This document shows positions 54,999-63,360 of a DNA stretch of 64,000 bases, one piece after another. Source of the DNA: Desulfobulbus elongatus DSM 2908 (GTDB lineage Bacteria > Desulfobacterota > Desulfobulbia > Desulfobulbales > Desulfobulbaceae). Under the pieces are notes generated by a model that worked only from the letters and a program-made list of their open reading frames with translations, was not told the DNA's origin and did not search any database. The DNA is taken from NCBI RefSeq assembly GCF_000621145.1, contig NZ_JHZB01000016.1, positions 1 through 64,000 on the forward strand, read 5' to 3'. The position numbers and the translations under genes are program-made. Every line of letters starts with the position of its first letter. The first letter of the stretch is position 1.

Positions 54999-55016
54999 AG
55001 CAGAAGAAAGAGCAGT
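54999..55016 (-). promoter_or_regulatory. sigma-54-like promoter of dctP
   Basis: The minus strand reads ACTGCTCTTTCTTCTGCT, aligned base for base with the livK promoter. The -12 GC is present, but the -24 element is TGC instead of TGG, so it is weaker than the livK copy. Confidence 0.4.
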
Positions 55017-55092
55017 GACAAGGTTGCAATAAAAAATTTCTATAATTTCAGAATGATACCACTGAGCGCCCATTGATGGCGCCGGCAAAATG

Positions 55093-55138
55093 GCTGGATT
55101 TCTGCTGATTGCGTCCCTGTTGCCCGGGGAAATCCGCC
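55093..55138. promoter_or_regulatory. tandem activator sites upstream of dctP
   Basis: Site 1, GCTGGATTTCTGCT (55093-55106), is degenerate. Site 2, CGGGGAAATCCGCC (55125-55138), has 13 of 14 bases of the livK site 2. The centre-to-centre distance is again 32 bp. The sites lie ~100 and ~131 bp upstream of the promoter -12 element. Confidence 0.55.
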
Positions 55139-55386
55139 CAATTTCCGTTGATGGTTTTGTCGTGGCCAGCGGTGACGGTGCGACGGGATTGGAAAAGAGG
55201 ACGTTTTCTGGTATGCAGGAACAGGAGAGCGACCCACCGGTATCGTGCAGCGCCATCCCGTGGGGTTTTCATCCACGATGCCGTAGTGCTCGTCAATCGC
55301 ACCTGCCGTCACCCCAACCATGACCGGAAGAAGAGACGGCCATTTCTCCGTTCGTCAGTCAGTCGATATCTTCTCCTTACGGAACA

Positions 55387-56433
55387 ATGCCCAGCGAACA
55401 GTCACCCCCCGCCACCTTCATCACCACTCCGGAGCATCTTGCCCAGGCCCTCGGCATTCCTGTCGAACCGCTACAGGCCGTGCATGCCGTCTATCCCCTG
55501 CGGGTGAGCCGGTATTACCTCGACCTGATCAGGCAGCATGGCCTGCCGCTCTGGCGGCAGGCGATTCCCGATCCCAGGGAGCTGACCGATTCAGTCGGCC
55601 TGACCGATCCCCTCGACGAGGAAAACCTGAGCCCGGTCCCCTGCCTGGTGCACAAATATCCTGATCGAGCCCTCTTCCTCGTTGCCGGCGAATGCGCCAT
55701 GTACTGCCGGTTCTGTACCCGCAAGCGCAAGGTCGGCACGCCGGACATGATCATCGACGACGCCACCATTGCCGCCGGTCTCGACTATCTCAGCCGCACC
55801 CCCGCCATATCCGACGTGCTGGTTTCGGGAGGCGACCCCTTCATGCTTCCCCTGGCCCGGCTTGAACGTATCCTCAAAGCCTTGCGGGCGATTCCCTCCA
55901 TTGCCACCATCCGCATCGGCACCAGGGTCCCCTGCACCCTGCCCATGCGCGTCACCTCCGGACTGGCTGCGATGTTGAAAAAATATCATCCACTCTACAT
56001 CAACACCCATTTCAACCATCCCACCGAAATCACCGCCGAAGCGGAATTGGCCTGCGCCCGTCTCGCCGATGCCGGTATCCCCCTCGGCTGCCAGACCGTC
56101 CTGTTGCGGGGGGTCAACGACAGCCCCGAGATCATCCGGGAACTGCTCTACCGGCTACTCCGCATTCGGGTGAAGCCCTACTACCTCTTTCAAGCCGATC
56201 TGACCAAGGGGACCGATCATTTTCGTACCACCGTGGACACCGGTCTGGCCATCATGCGCCACCTGATCGGCCATGTCTCCGGCATGGCCGTGCCCACCTA
56301 TGCCCTGGATGCCCCCGGCGGCGGCGGCAAGATCCCCCTCACCCCGGCCTATATCCGTCGCTTGGACGACACGCTCGATTTCACCACCTACCTGGGCCAT
56401 GACTGCTCCTATCCCAACCGAATCGATCTCTGA
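55387..56433 (+). CDS. kamA: radical-SAM lysine 2,3-aminomutase family protein
   Basis: 348 residues. The radical-SAM cluster motif is CAMYCRFCTRK. Other family motifs are VSGGDPFML, RIGTRVPCTLPMRV, FQADLTKGTDHFRT and DAPGGGGKIPL; Asp residues in the last two correspond to the lysine-binding aspartates of KamA, and Lys in GGGGK to the PLP lysine. It converts lysine to beta-lysine, used in lysine fermentation, osmoprotection or EF-P modification. The protein is shorter than the ~415-residue fermentative enzyme and close to EpmB length, so an EpmB-type role is an alternative. No kam operon partners are adjacent. Confidence 0.88.
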   Translation: MPSEQSPPATFITTPEHLAQALGIPVEPLQAVHAVYPLRVSRYYLDLIRQHGLPLWRQAIPDPRELTDSVGLTDPLDEENLSPVPCLVHKYPDRALFLVAGECAMYCRFCTRKRKVGTPDMIIDDATIAAGLDYLSRTPAISDVLVSGGDPFMLPLARLERILKALRAIPSIATIRIGTRVPCTLPMRVTSGLAAMLKKYHPLYINTHFNHPTEITAEAELACARLADAGIPLGCQTVLLRGVNDSPEIIRELLYRLLRIRVKPYYLFQADLTKGTDHFRTTVDTGLAIMRHLIGHVSGMAVPTYALDAPGGGGKIPLTPAYIRRLDDTLDFTTYLGHDCSYPNRIDL

Positions 56434-56434
56434 C

Positions 56435-56469
56435 GGAGATTCTTCGTGCGTCCCCCTTGGAGAATCTCC
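56435..56469 (+). terminator. stem-loop after kamA
   Basis: GGAGATTCT (56435-56443) and AGAATCTCC (56461-56469) pair perfectly over 9 bases with a 17-base loop, starting 2 bases after the kamA stop. No T-run follows directly, so intrinsic termination is uncertain. Confidence 0.4.
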
Positions 56470-56554
56470 AAAAACACTCTATATTAGATACCGATTGTTT
56501 TTTTTGGCGTTGTCAAACCCCTCCGGATGATCGACTCTTGTGGATACCAGGCGC

Positions 56555-58141
56555 ATGTCGGGATCGAACAGCACTGCAGAACAGGTGTTGGAGCACGTTC
56601 TCGCTTCAAGGGATCTGCCCACCCTGCCCATCATAGCCACCAAACTGCTGGAACTGACCGCCCACCCGGAAACCACGCTCACCGATATCGCCAATCTGAT
56701 CAGCCAGGACATGGCGCTCTCAGCCAAGGTTCTGCGAGTGGCGAACTCGGCTTTTTACAGCTTTCCGCAACAGGTTTCGTCCATCAACCAGGCAGTCTCG
56801 ATTCTTGGCCTCAACGCGGTTCGCAGTCTGGTCCTGAGTTTTTCCCTGCTCTCCATGGGAAAACAGCGACGGCACGCACCCTTCGATTTCGAACAATTCT
56901 GGGAACGATCTCTGGTCGAAGCCGCGGCCGCCAAGTTGATCTTTGAGCAGGTGACCAACACCGACGCCGAAGAGGCATTCACCTGCGGCCTGCTGCAGAA
57001 TATCGGGCAATTGGTGCTCGCCGTCACCCTGCCTCAGCAGTATGGCCAAGTCCTCGAACGCACTGCCCGTTCCTCCGGTCATGCCGCTTCAAACGCGGAG
57101 AGTGCGGAGGCGGAACTGGACATTCTCGGCATTTCCCATGCCGAGGTGGGGTATGCGGTGGCCGAAGCCTGGGGCCTGCCCGAGAGCCTCCTGCTCCCGA
57201 TCAAATACCACCATCAACCCCTGGCATTTCAGGGGAGCAATCTGCGACACCAACAAACCATCCGGACCGCCCATCTCGCCAATCTGCTCGCCGAGCTTTT
57301 TTATTCAGACACCCCCGAGCATTATCACAAGCAGTTCCGCGCCGAGGCCAAGCAACTCCTCGGCCTCAAGGTACTGGGAGTCAATACCGTGCTGAAAATG
57401 ATCGATAAGGTCATTGATCAATCGGCGCAGTATTTCGGCATCAAGATCAAGCCCGTCAAATCGGTCGCGGAAATTCTTCAGGAAGCCAACCTTCGACTCA
57501 GCCTGATCAATCTCTCCTACGAGGAGATGAACCGCGAGTTGATCAAATCCAAGATGGAGCTGGAAAAACTGACAGAAGAGTTGGCCCAGAAGAACCGATT
57601 GCTGGAAAATCTGGCCAACATCGACGGTTTGACCGAGGTCAACAACCATCGCTTCTTTCAGAATTTCCTCGATTCGGAAGTCAATCGCTCCATCCGCAAC
57701 AACCGCTCCCTTGCCCTACTCCTGGCCGATATCGATCATTTCAAGAAATTCAACGACACGTACGGCCATCAAACCGGTGATTTCATTCTCAAGGAATTCT
57801 GCCGCATCAGCAGGGAGGTCATTCGGGAGTATGATCTGATCGCCCGGTACGGCGGCGAGGAATTTGCCTTTGTCCTGCCCGAGACTGGACCGGAAGAGGC
57901 TCTGCTGGTGGCGGAAAAGCTGCGGAAAACGACAGAAGACTATGTTTTTGACGACGGAACCAATGCCTACCGGGTGACCATCAGCATCGGAGCGGCCTCC
58001 GCCTTTCCGGCCAGCGATGAATTCGACAAGAACGACTTCATCGGCATGGCGGATGAAGCCCTGTACGAGGCAAAACATTCCGGTCGCAACAGGGTCGCCT
58101 TGGGAAACCCCAAGAAAAAGAAAAAATGGTTCGCCTTCTGA
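56555..58141 (+). CDS. HDOD-GGDEF protein, probable diguanylate cyclase
   Basis: About 528 residues from the ATG at 56555; a GTG at 56540 is an alternative. Residues ~15-215 form an HDOD domain (LPTLPIIATKLLELTAHPET, VLRVANSAFYSFPQQVSS, SVEAAAAK-like LVEAAAAKLIFEQ). A coiled coil (~325-370) precedes a GGDEF domain with the active motif RYGGEEF and a DIDHFKKFNDTYGHQ metal and substrate site. It would make cyclic di-GMP, relevant to the motility and surface systems encoded nearby. An allosteric I-site RxxD is not evident. Basic tail PKKKKKWF. Confidence 0.9.
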   Translation: MSGSNSTAEQVLEHVLASRDLPTLPIIATKLLELTAHPETTLTDIANLISQDMALSAKVLRVANSAFYSFPQQVSSINQAVSILGLNAVRSLVLSFSLLSMGKQRRHAPFDFEQFWERSLVEAAAAKLIFEQVTNTDAEEAFTCGLLQNIGQLVLAVTLPQQYGQVLERTARSSGHAASNAESAEAELDILGISHAEVGYAVAEAWGLPESLLLPIKYHHQPLAFQGSNLRHQQTIRTAHLANLLAELFYSDTPEHYHKQFRAEAKQLLGLKVLGVNTVLKMIDKVIDQSAQYFGIKIKPVKSVAEILQEANLRLSLINLSYEEMNRELIKSKMELEKLTEELAQKNRLLENLANIDGLTEVNNHRFFQNFLDSEVNRSIRNNRSLALLLADIDHFKKFNDTYGHQTGDFILKEFCRISREVIREYDLIARYGGEEFAFVLPETGPEEALLVAEKLRKTTEDYVFDDGTNAYRVTISIGAASAFPASDEFDKNDFIGMADEALYEAKHSGRNRVALGNPKKKKKWFAF

Positions 58142-58386
58142 ACATCCCCGCCCCTTGGAGCTCCTTCTGCCACGAAGAACCGGCAGTATGGAAGCACTGA
58201 ACCGTTTGGCGCGTCCGCCATTCTCTGCCACGTCGCCAAGCGGCTTCCTTTCCACGAAAAAAACGAAAGAAACAGTCAACATTCTGTCCGTTTTCTGATA
58301 CGTTTGTTCGTCGTTTTCTTTGAAGTTCTTTCCTTTTCCCCGTGCACCGCACATCCTAAATCGCCCCCGAGGTCAAAGGAGGTTGT

Positions 58387-59304
58387 ATGAAACCACGTCG
58401 ATCCAATTTATCCGTTCCGGGACATATGAAAAAAATGCATGGCAAGGCGAGTGACAGCCCGGCCGATGTGATCATGCTCGATCTGGAAGATAGTGTGCCG
58501 GTGGAGGAAAAGGCCAATGCCCGCGCACAAGTCATCGAGTCACTCCTGAACCTCGACTGGTCCCGGAAAACCGTCACCGTCCGGATCAATGCCCTGGATA
58601 CCCCTTTTGCCTACCGGGATCTGCTGGAAGTTGCAGAACAGGCCGGCCACATCATCGACGCCATCGTCATCCCCAAGGTCAACCATCCGAGTGACATTTA
58701 CTTCGCCGACCGCCTGCTCGACGGCATTGAATTGAACCGGAAAACAGCGGCGGCGCCCATCGGCATCGAGGCATCGATTGAGACCGCTGAAGGACTTTTG
58801 CGGGCGACGGAGATCGTCACGGCCAGCAGCCGGGTCAAAACCCTGGTTTTCGGCATCGCCGATTACTCGGCGTCCATTGGCGCCCGCTTGGTGTCGATTT
58901 CCGGCCATGGCGAAAAAGAAGAAGAACTGTATCCGGGACATCGCTGGCATTTCGCCATCAGCAACATGGTGATGCATGCCAAAGCACATGGCCTGATGGC
59001 CATCGACGCCCCGTACGGGAACTTCAAAGATCCTGAAGGATTACGACGGTCAGCCGTCATGGCCTGTGCCTTGGGCTGCGATGGTAAATGGGCCATCCAT
59101 CCATCCCAGATCGACGTCATCAACGACGTCTTCACGCCCTCGGCGGAGGAGATCGCCCTGGCCGCCAAGGTCATCGAGGCCAATGCCCAAGCCAAATCGG
59201 AAGGAAAGGGAGCGATCGCGGTGGAGGGGAGAATGGTCGACCAGGCGACGGTGCGATTGGCGACCAAGCTGTGGGAGCAGGCGAAATATCTACGTCTGGT
59301 ATAG
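58387..59304 (+). CDS. CitE/HpcH family lyase (malyl-CoA or citramalyl-CoA lyase-like)
   Basis: 305 residues after a consensus AAAGGAGGTTGT site. Starts MKPRRSNLSVPGHMKKMHGK, the phosphate-binding entry of CitE-type lyases. Metal ligands are the Asp/Glu in VIMLDLEDSVP and APIGIEASIETAEGL, and FGIADYSASIGAR; WAIHPSQIDVINDVFTPS closes the barrel. The length and motifs fit L-malyl-CoA/beta-methylmalyl-CoA or citramalyl-CoA lyases rather than the citrate-lyase beta subunit, because citDFG are absent. It likely cleaves an acyl-CoA to acetyl- or propionyl-CoA plus a 2-oxoacid. Confidence 0.85.
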   Translation: MKPRRSNLSVPGHMKKMHGKASDSPADVIMLDLEDSVPVEEKANARAQVIESLLNLDWSRKTVTVRINALDTPFAYRDLLEVAEQAGHIIDAIVIPKVNHPSDIYFADRLLDGIELNRKTAAAPIGIEASIETAEGLLRATEIVTASSRVKTLVFGIADYSASIGARLVSISGHGEKEEELYPGHRWHFAISNMVMHAKAHGLMAIDAPYGNFKDPEGLRRSAVMACALGCDGKWAIHPSQIDVINDVFTPSAEEIALAAKVIEANAQAKSEGKGAIAVEGRMVDQATVRLATKLWEQAKYLRLV

Positions 59305-59360
59305 ACAAGCGGTATCGAGCCGCTACCCGCTCTTTCCAAGGGAACGATTCACGCACAAAA

Positions 59361-59400
59361 AAAGGGAGCGCGCCCGTCAAGGCGGCTCCCTTTTCTCTTT
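59361..59400. terminator. bidirectional terminator between convergent genes
   Basis: AAAGGGAGC (59361-59369) pairs with GCTCCCTTT (59385-59393). A-rich sequence on the left and T-rich sequence on the right provide T-runs on both strands, ending the lyase gene (plus) and the carboxylase gene (minus). Confidence 0.8.
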
Positions 59401-59420
59401 CTTACGCTGAGACCGTCGGA

Positions 59421-61400
59421 TCAGCCGATGACGGCCAGAACAGTATCTTTGGTGACCGAGTCACCGGTACCGAAACATAGTTGTTTGACGGTACCATCGC
59501 ACGGAGCACCCAGGTTGTTCTCCATCTTCATGGCCTCGAGCACGACGATGGGGTCACCGGCTTTGACTGCATCACCGACATTGACCAAGTTCTTGACGAC
59601 CATACCAGGCATGGGGGCCAGCAGCGGGGTCCCACCTTCAACTGCTGCCGGAGCAGCGGCGGCGGCCTTCGGTGCGGCAGCAGGTGCAGCAGCCGGAGCG
59701 GCAGCGGCCTTCGGTGCGGCGGCGGCAGGAGCTGCAGGCCGCGGAGCAGCGGCAACCATCGGCTGGAAATCACCGGTCGGATCGACCTCGACGTTGAAAT
59801 ATTCGCCATCAACAAAGACGTTGAAGGTACGAAGATTTCCGGACTTCTCCGGAGCGGCGGCCTTGGGCTCGATGAGCTTGCCGGCCTTGGCCTTGGCGAT
59901 CAACTCGTCGCGCTTCTTGACTTCGTCGAGGGTCAGCGGTTGCACCTCGACCGGTGCCGGGGTGACGCCGTACTTCCACTCGAGGAACTTCTTGCCGGTA
60001 ACCGGGTAGATGGCGTAGAGCACCAGATCATCCATGTCCTTGGCGAGATCGCCAATCTCTTTCTTGGCTTTCTCCAGTTCGGGCTCGATAACCTCGGCCG
60101 GGCGGCAGGTGATCGGGGTTTCGCCACGCGGGTAACCTTTCAGAGCCTTCTTCTGCAGTTCGGCATCGATCGGCACCGCGGTTTTGCCATAGAGACCGTA
60201 GCACAGATCCTTGACCTGAGCGGTGATCATCTTGTAGCGCTCTTCCGGTGTGTCGAAGAGCACGTTGTTGACGGTCTGGATACCGACGATCTGGCTGGTC
60301 GGGGTGACCAGCGGAATCTGGCCGAGTTCTTTACGTACACGGGGCAGCTCTTTGTAGACCTGATCGATCTTGTCGAGCGCATCCATCTCGCGCAACTGGT
60401 TGACCAGGTTGGAAAGCATGCCGCCCGGGGTCTGATGCAGGAGCACGTTGATGTCGATGGTCGAGATCTTGGAGTCATCGAGCAGGTGCTTGTACTTCGG
60501 CATGACTTCCTTCTCGAGGATCTCGTTGATGGCGGCCAGTTTCTTGATGTCGAAACCGGTGTCACGGTTGGTGCCGAGCAGAGCCATGACCAGCGGCTCG
60601 ATCGCCGGATGCGCGGTCCGGAAAGCATACGGGGTCATACAGGTGTCAACGATGTCAACACCGGCCTCGATGGCCTTCAGGTGGCTCATGGAAGCCATAC
60701 CGGAGGTGAAGTGGCTGTGCAGATGCACCGGGGTGTCGGTCACCGCCTTGATGGCCTTGACGATGGCATAGGCATCGTACGGAGCGATCAGACCGGCCAT
60801 ATCCTTGATGCAGATGGAGTCGGCGCCCATGGCGACCAAATCCTTGGCCTTGTTGACATAGTAGTCGATATTGTACACCTCGCCGCCCAAGCGCGGTTCG
60901 GTCAGGGTATAGCAGATGCAGCCCTGGAAGTGCTTGCCGCTCTTCTTGATCTGCTTGACGACGGTTTCAAAGTTGCGATAGTCGTTGAGGGCGTCAAAGG
61001 TACGGAAAATGTCCATACCGTTCTCTGCAGCCCGTTCCACGAACGCAGTCGCGGTGTCATCGGCGTAGTTCCGATAGCCAACCAGGTTCTGAGCGCGGAG
61101 CAGCATCGAGAAGGGGGTCTTTTTGATATAGCGTTTCAGGGTACGGAGGCGCTCCCATGGATCCTCGTTGAGGAAACGATGCATGGTATCGAAGGTGGCG
61201 CCGCCCCAGGTCTCAAGTGCCCAGAAACCAACCTCGTCCATCATCTCCGCAACCGGGATCATGTCCTCGGTCCGGCCGCGGGTGGCGAACAGAGATTGGT
61301 GACCATCACGGAAGGTGAGGTCCATTACCTTGACCGGGTTCTCAGCTTTCGGCCGGTCAATTGCATAGTTCATGGCGGTCATTTTCACTTGGTCGCTCAT
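59421..61400 (-). CDS. fused 5S carboxyltransferase/biotin carrier subunit (PycB/OadA-type)
   Basis: 659 residues. Residues ~20-290 form the TIM-barrel carboxyltransferase (MDLTFRDGHQSLFATRGRTE; HLHSHFTSGMAS; Lys in CIKDMAGL region). The conserved middle domain (~300-470) follows. An Ala/Pro-rich flexible linker (~560-600) leads to a biotinyl domain with EAMKMEN; the Lys is biotinylated. It moves CO2 between biotin and pyruvate/oxaloacetate. With the 12S-type subunit nearby it most likely forms methylmalonyl-CoA:pyruvate transcarboxylase. Oxaloacetate decarboxylase alpha is the alternative, but no membrane beta subunit is in the window. Confidence 0.9.
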   Translation of the reverse strand: MSDQVKMTAMNYAIDRPKAENPVKVMDLTFRDGHQSLFATRGRTEDMIPVAEMMDEVGFWALETWGGATFDTMHRFLNEDPWERLRTLKRYIKKTPFSMLLRAQNLVGYRNYADDTATAFVERAAENGMDIFRTFDALNDYRNFETVVKQIKKSGKHFQGCICYTLTEPRLGGEVYNIDYYVNKAKDLVAMGADSICIKDMAGLIAPYDAYAIVKAIKAVTDTPVHLHSHFTSGMASMSHLKAIEAGVDIVDTCMTPYAFRTAHPAIEPLVMALLGTNRDTGFDIKKLAAINEILEKEVMPKYKHLLDDSKISTIDINVLLHQTPGGMLSNLVNQLREMDALDKIDQVYKELPRVRKELGQIPLVTPTSQIVGIQTVNNVLFDTPEERYKMITAQVKDLCYGLYGKTAVPIDAELQKKALKGYPRGETPITCRPAEVIEPELEKAKKEIGDLAKDMDDLVLYAIYPVTGKKFLEWKYGVTPAPVEVQPLTLDEVKKRDELIAKAKAGKLIEPKAAAPEKSGNLRTFNVFVDGEYFNVEVDPTGDFQPMVAAAPRPAAPAAAAPKAAAAPAAAPAAAPKAAAAAPAAVEGGTPLLAPMPGMVVKNLVNVGDAVKAGDPIVVLEAMKMENNLGAPCDGTVKQLCFGTGDSVTKDTVLAVIG

Positions 61401-61458
61401 TTTCAGTGTCTCCCTGTTATTATACGTTTTCGTTGAACGTCAATGTGTGTAAAAGCCA

Positions 61459-61653
61459 TCAGAAGGCTTTCATTTGAATCAGCCTGCGGAAATTCATAAT
61501 GTCCTGACGGCCGGCAATCGCCCATAAACTCGGCCCGGTCGGTGCAGGCTTGGCGGCGGCCAACTGTGCCTGATAGGCCGCTTCCTCCTCCTGCATCAGA
61601 TAGGCATTAACGGCTGCAAGGGCCGCAGCCATTTTTTTGTTCATTTTTGCCAT
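61459..61653 (-). CDS. small subunit of the biotin carboxylase complex (64 aa)
   Basis: Start MAKMNKKMAAALAAVNAYLM at 61653, after GAGGATGACAGA; a longer in-frame start is less likely. An Ala/Glu helix with QEEEAAYQAQLAAAKP is followed by the motif GPSLWAIAGRQDIMNFRRL, which resembles the C-terminal docking segment of delta/epsilon or gamma subunits of methylmalonyl-CoA and related decarboxylases. It probably helps assemble the 12S and 5S/biotin subunits encoded on either side. No transmembrane helix, so the complex is probably soluble. Confidence 0.75.
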   Translation of the reverse strand: MAKMNKKMAAALAAVNAYLMQEEEAAYQAQLAAAKPAPTGPSLWAIAGRQDIMNFRRLIQMKAF

Positions 61654-61714
61654 TCTGTCATCCTCTGAGTCTGTTGGCGCGGCACATATCTGCCGAACCA
61701 TTCCTTGAGAGTGC

Positions 61715-63265
61715 TTACAGCGGGATATTGCCGTGTTTTTTCATCGGGATGGTGTCACGTTTCCCTGAGATCGACTCAAGCGCATTGATGATCCGGTACC
61801 GGGTTTCGGCCGGCTCGATAACATCGTCGATATAGCCGCGTTCGGCAGCACAGTAGGGGTTGGAGAAGTTCTCGTTGTACTCGTTCTCCTTCTCGACCAA
61901 GAAGGCCTTGGGATCATCGGCCGCCTTGGCACCCTTGGCGTGCAGGACTTCGACCGCGCCCTTGGATCCCATAACGGCGATTTCACCGGTCGGCCAGGAA
62001 TAGTTAATGTCGGTCCGCAGGTGCTTGGACGACATAGCGCAGTAGGCGCCGCCGTAGGCCTTGCGGGTGATGACGGTGACTTTCGGCACGGTCGACTCGG
62101 CATAGGCGAAGAGCATCTTGGCACCGTTGCGGATGACGCCGCCGAACTCCTGTGTGGTACCGGGCAGGAAGCCGGGGACGTCGACGAAGGTGATAATCGG
62201 GATGTTGAAGCAGTCACAGAAGCGGATGAAGCGGGCACCCTTGATCGAGGAATCGATGTCGAGAACGCCGGCGTAGTAGGACGGCTGGTTGGCAACGATG
62301 CCAACGGCCTTGCCACCATAACGGGCAAAACCGACGACGATGTTCGGAGCGAAATTCTTCTTGATTTCAAAGAAGATGCCGTTGTCGACCGTCTCAGCGA
62401 TTACTTTTTTGATGTCGTAGGCAGCATTCGGGTTGTCCGGAATGATGTCGTTGAGCAGTTCGGACCGACGGGTGATCGGATCGTCGCAGGGGGCATCCGG
62501 CGGATTCTCCAGATTGTTCTGCGGCAGATAGCTCATCAGATCCTTGATGTACTGAATGGCGTCGTCCTCGTTCTCGGCAGCATAGTCGGTGACGCCGGAC
62601 TTGGTGGTATGCATGGCCGCACCGCCCAGGGCTTCGGTGGTGACGTCCTCATTTAACACGGTTTTAACGACCTTGGGACCGGTCAGGAACATGTAGGACT
62701 GGATCTTGACCTGGATAATAAAGTCGGTCAAGGCAGGGGAGTACACGGCGCCACCGGCGCAGGGTCCGAAAACACCGGAAATCTGCGGGACAACGCCGGA
62801 AGCGAGGACGTTGCGGGTGAAAATCTCGGTATACCCAGCCAGGGCCTCGATACCTTCCTGGATACGGGCGCCGCCCGAGTCGTTGAGGCCGATGACCGGA
62901 ATGCCGTTCTTCATGCCCAGATCCATGATCTTGCAGATCTTCTCGGCCAGGGTTCCGGAGAGGGAGCCGGCCAGGACAGAAAAATCCTGGGCGTAGATAT
63001 ATACCGGCCGACCGGCGAGCTTGCCGCAACCGGTGACAACACCGTCGCCGAAAAACTTGATTTTTTCCATGCCGAAGTTGTAGCAGCGATGGAGCTTGAA
63101 GGCATCGTATTCTTCGAAGGTGCCGGGGTCGAGGAGAAGGGCGATACGCTCGCGGGCGGTGTATTTGCCTTGGGAGTGGATCTTGTCGATTTTATCCTGA
63201 CCGCCGCCCAGCAAGGCTTTGGCCCTCTTTTGCTTTAACTGCTCTAATTTTTCCTTTGTACTCAT
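61715..63265 (-). CDS. mmdA: methylmalonyl-CoA carboxyltransferase 12S-type subunit
   Basis: 516 residues after AAGGAGACAGC. Two crotonase-fold carboxyltransferase lobes: [38 protein letters not shown] and [16 protein letters not shown] in the first; [20 protein letters not shown] and [18 protein letters not shown] in the second. It carries out carboxyl transfer between biotin and propionyl-/methylmalonyl-CoA. Context (5S/biotin subunit, succinyl-CoA ligase) points to propionate metabolism. Propionyl-CoA carboxylase beta is the other homologue, but no biotin carboxylase gene is near. Confidence 0.93.
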   Translation of the reverse strand: MSTKEKLEQLKQKRAKALLGGGQDKIDKIHSQGKYTARERIALLLDPGTFEEYDAFKLHRCYNFGMEKIKFFGDGVVTGCGKLAGRPVYIYAQDFSVLAGSLSGTLAEKICKIMDLGMKNGIPVIGLNDSGGARIQEGIEALAGYTEIFTRNVLASGVVPQISGVFGPCAGGAVYSPALTDFIIQVKIQSYMFLTGPKVVKTVLNEDVTTEALGGAAMHTTKSGVTDYAAENEDDAIQYIKDLMSYLPQNNLENPPDAPCDDPITRRSELLNDIIPDNPNAAYDIKKVIAETVDNGIFFEIKKNFAPNIVVGFARYGGKAVGIVANQPSYYAGVLDIDSSIKGARFIRFCDCFNIPIITFVDVPGFLPGTTQEFGGVIRNGAKMLFAYAESTVPKVTVITRKAYGGAYCAMSSKHLRTDINYSWPTGEIAVMGSKGAVEVLHAKGAKAADDPKAFLVEKENEYNENFSNPYCAAERGYIDDVIEPAETRYRIINALESISGKRDTIPMKKHGNIPL

Positions 63266-63360
63266 GCTGTCTCCTTGCTGCAGAATTCAGTCAAAATTCC
63301 GTGCCGATTATGAGCCGAAGCGGTGCCGGATGGAGCACATCCGGCACCGCTGAGATTAAA

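Larger units (their letters stand above)
54925..55165 (-). repeat. duplicated control element, copy B (upstream of dctP)
   Basis: Homologous to 53462-53695, and ends 33 bases from the dctP start codon. The middle is AT-richer than copy A. The palindromic activator block and the promoter-proximal block are the best conserved parts. The rest of the intergenic region up to 55386 contains no gene I can support. Confidence 0.7.
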
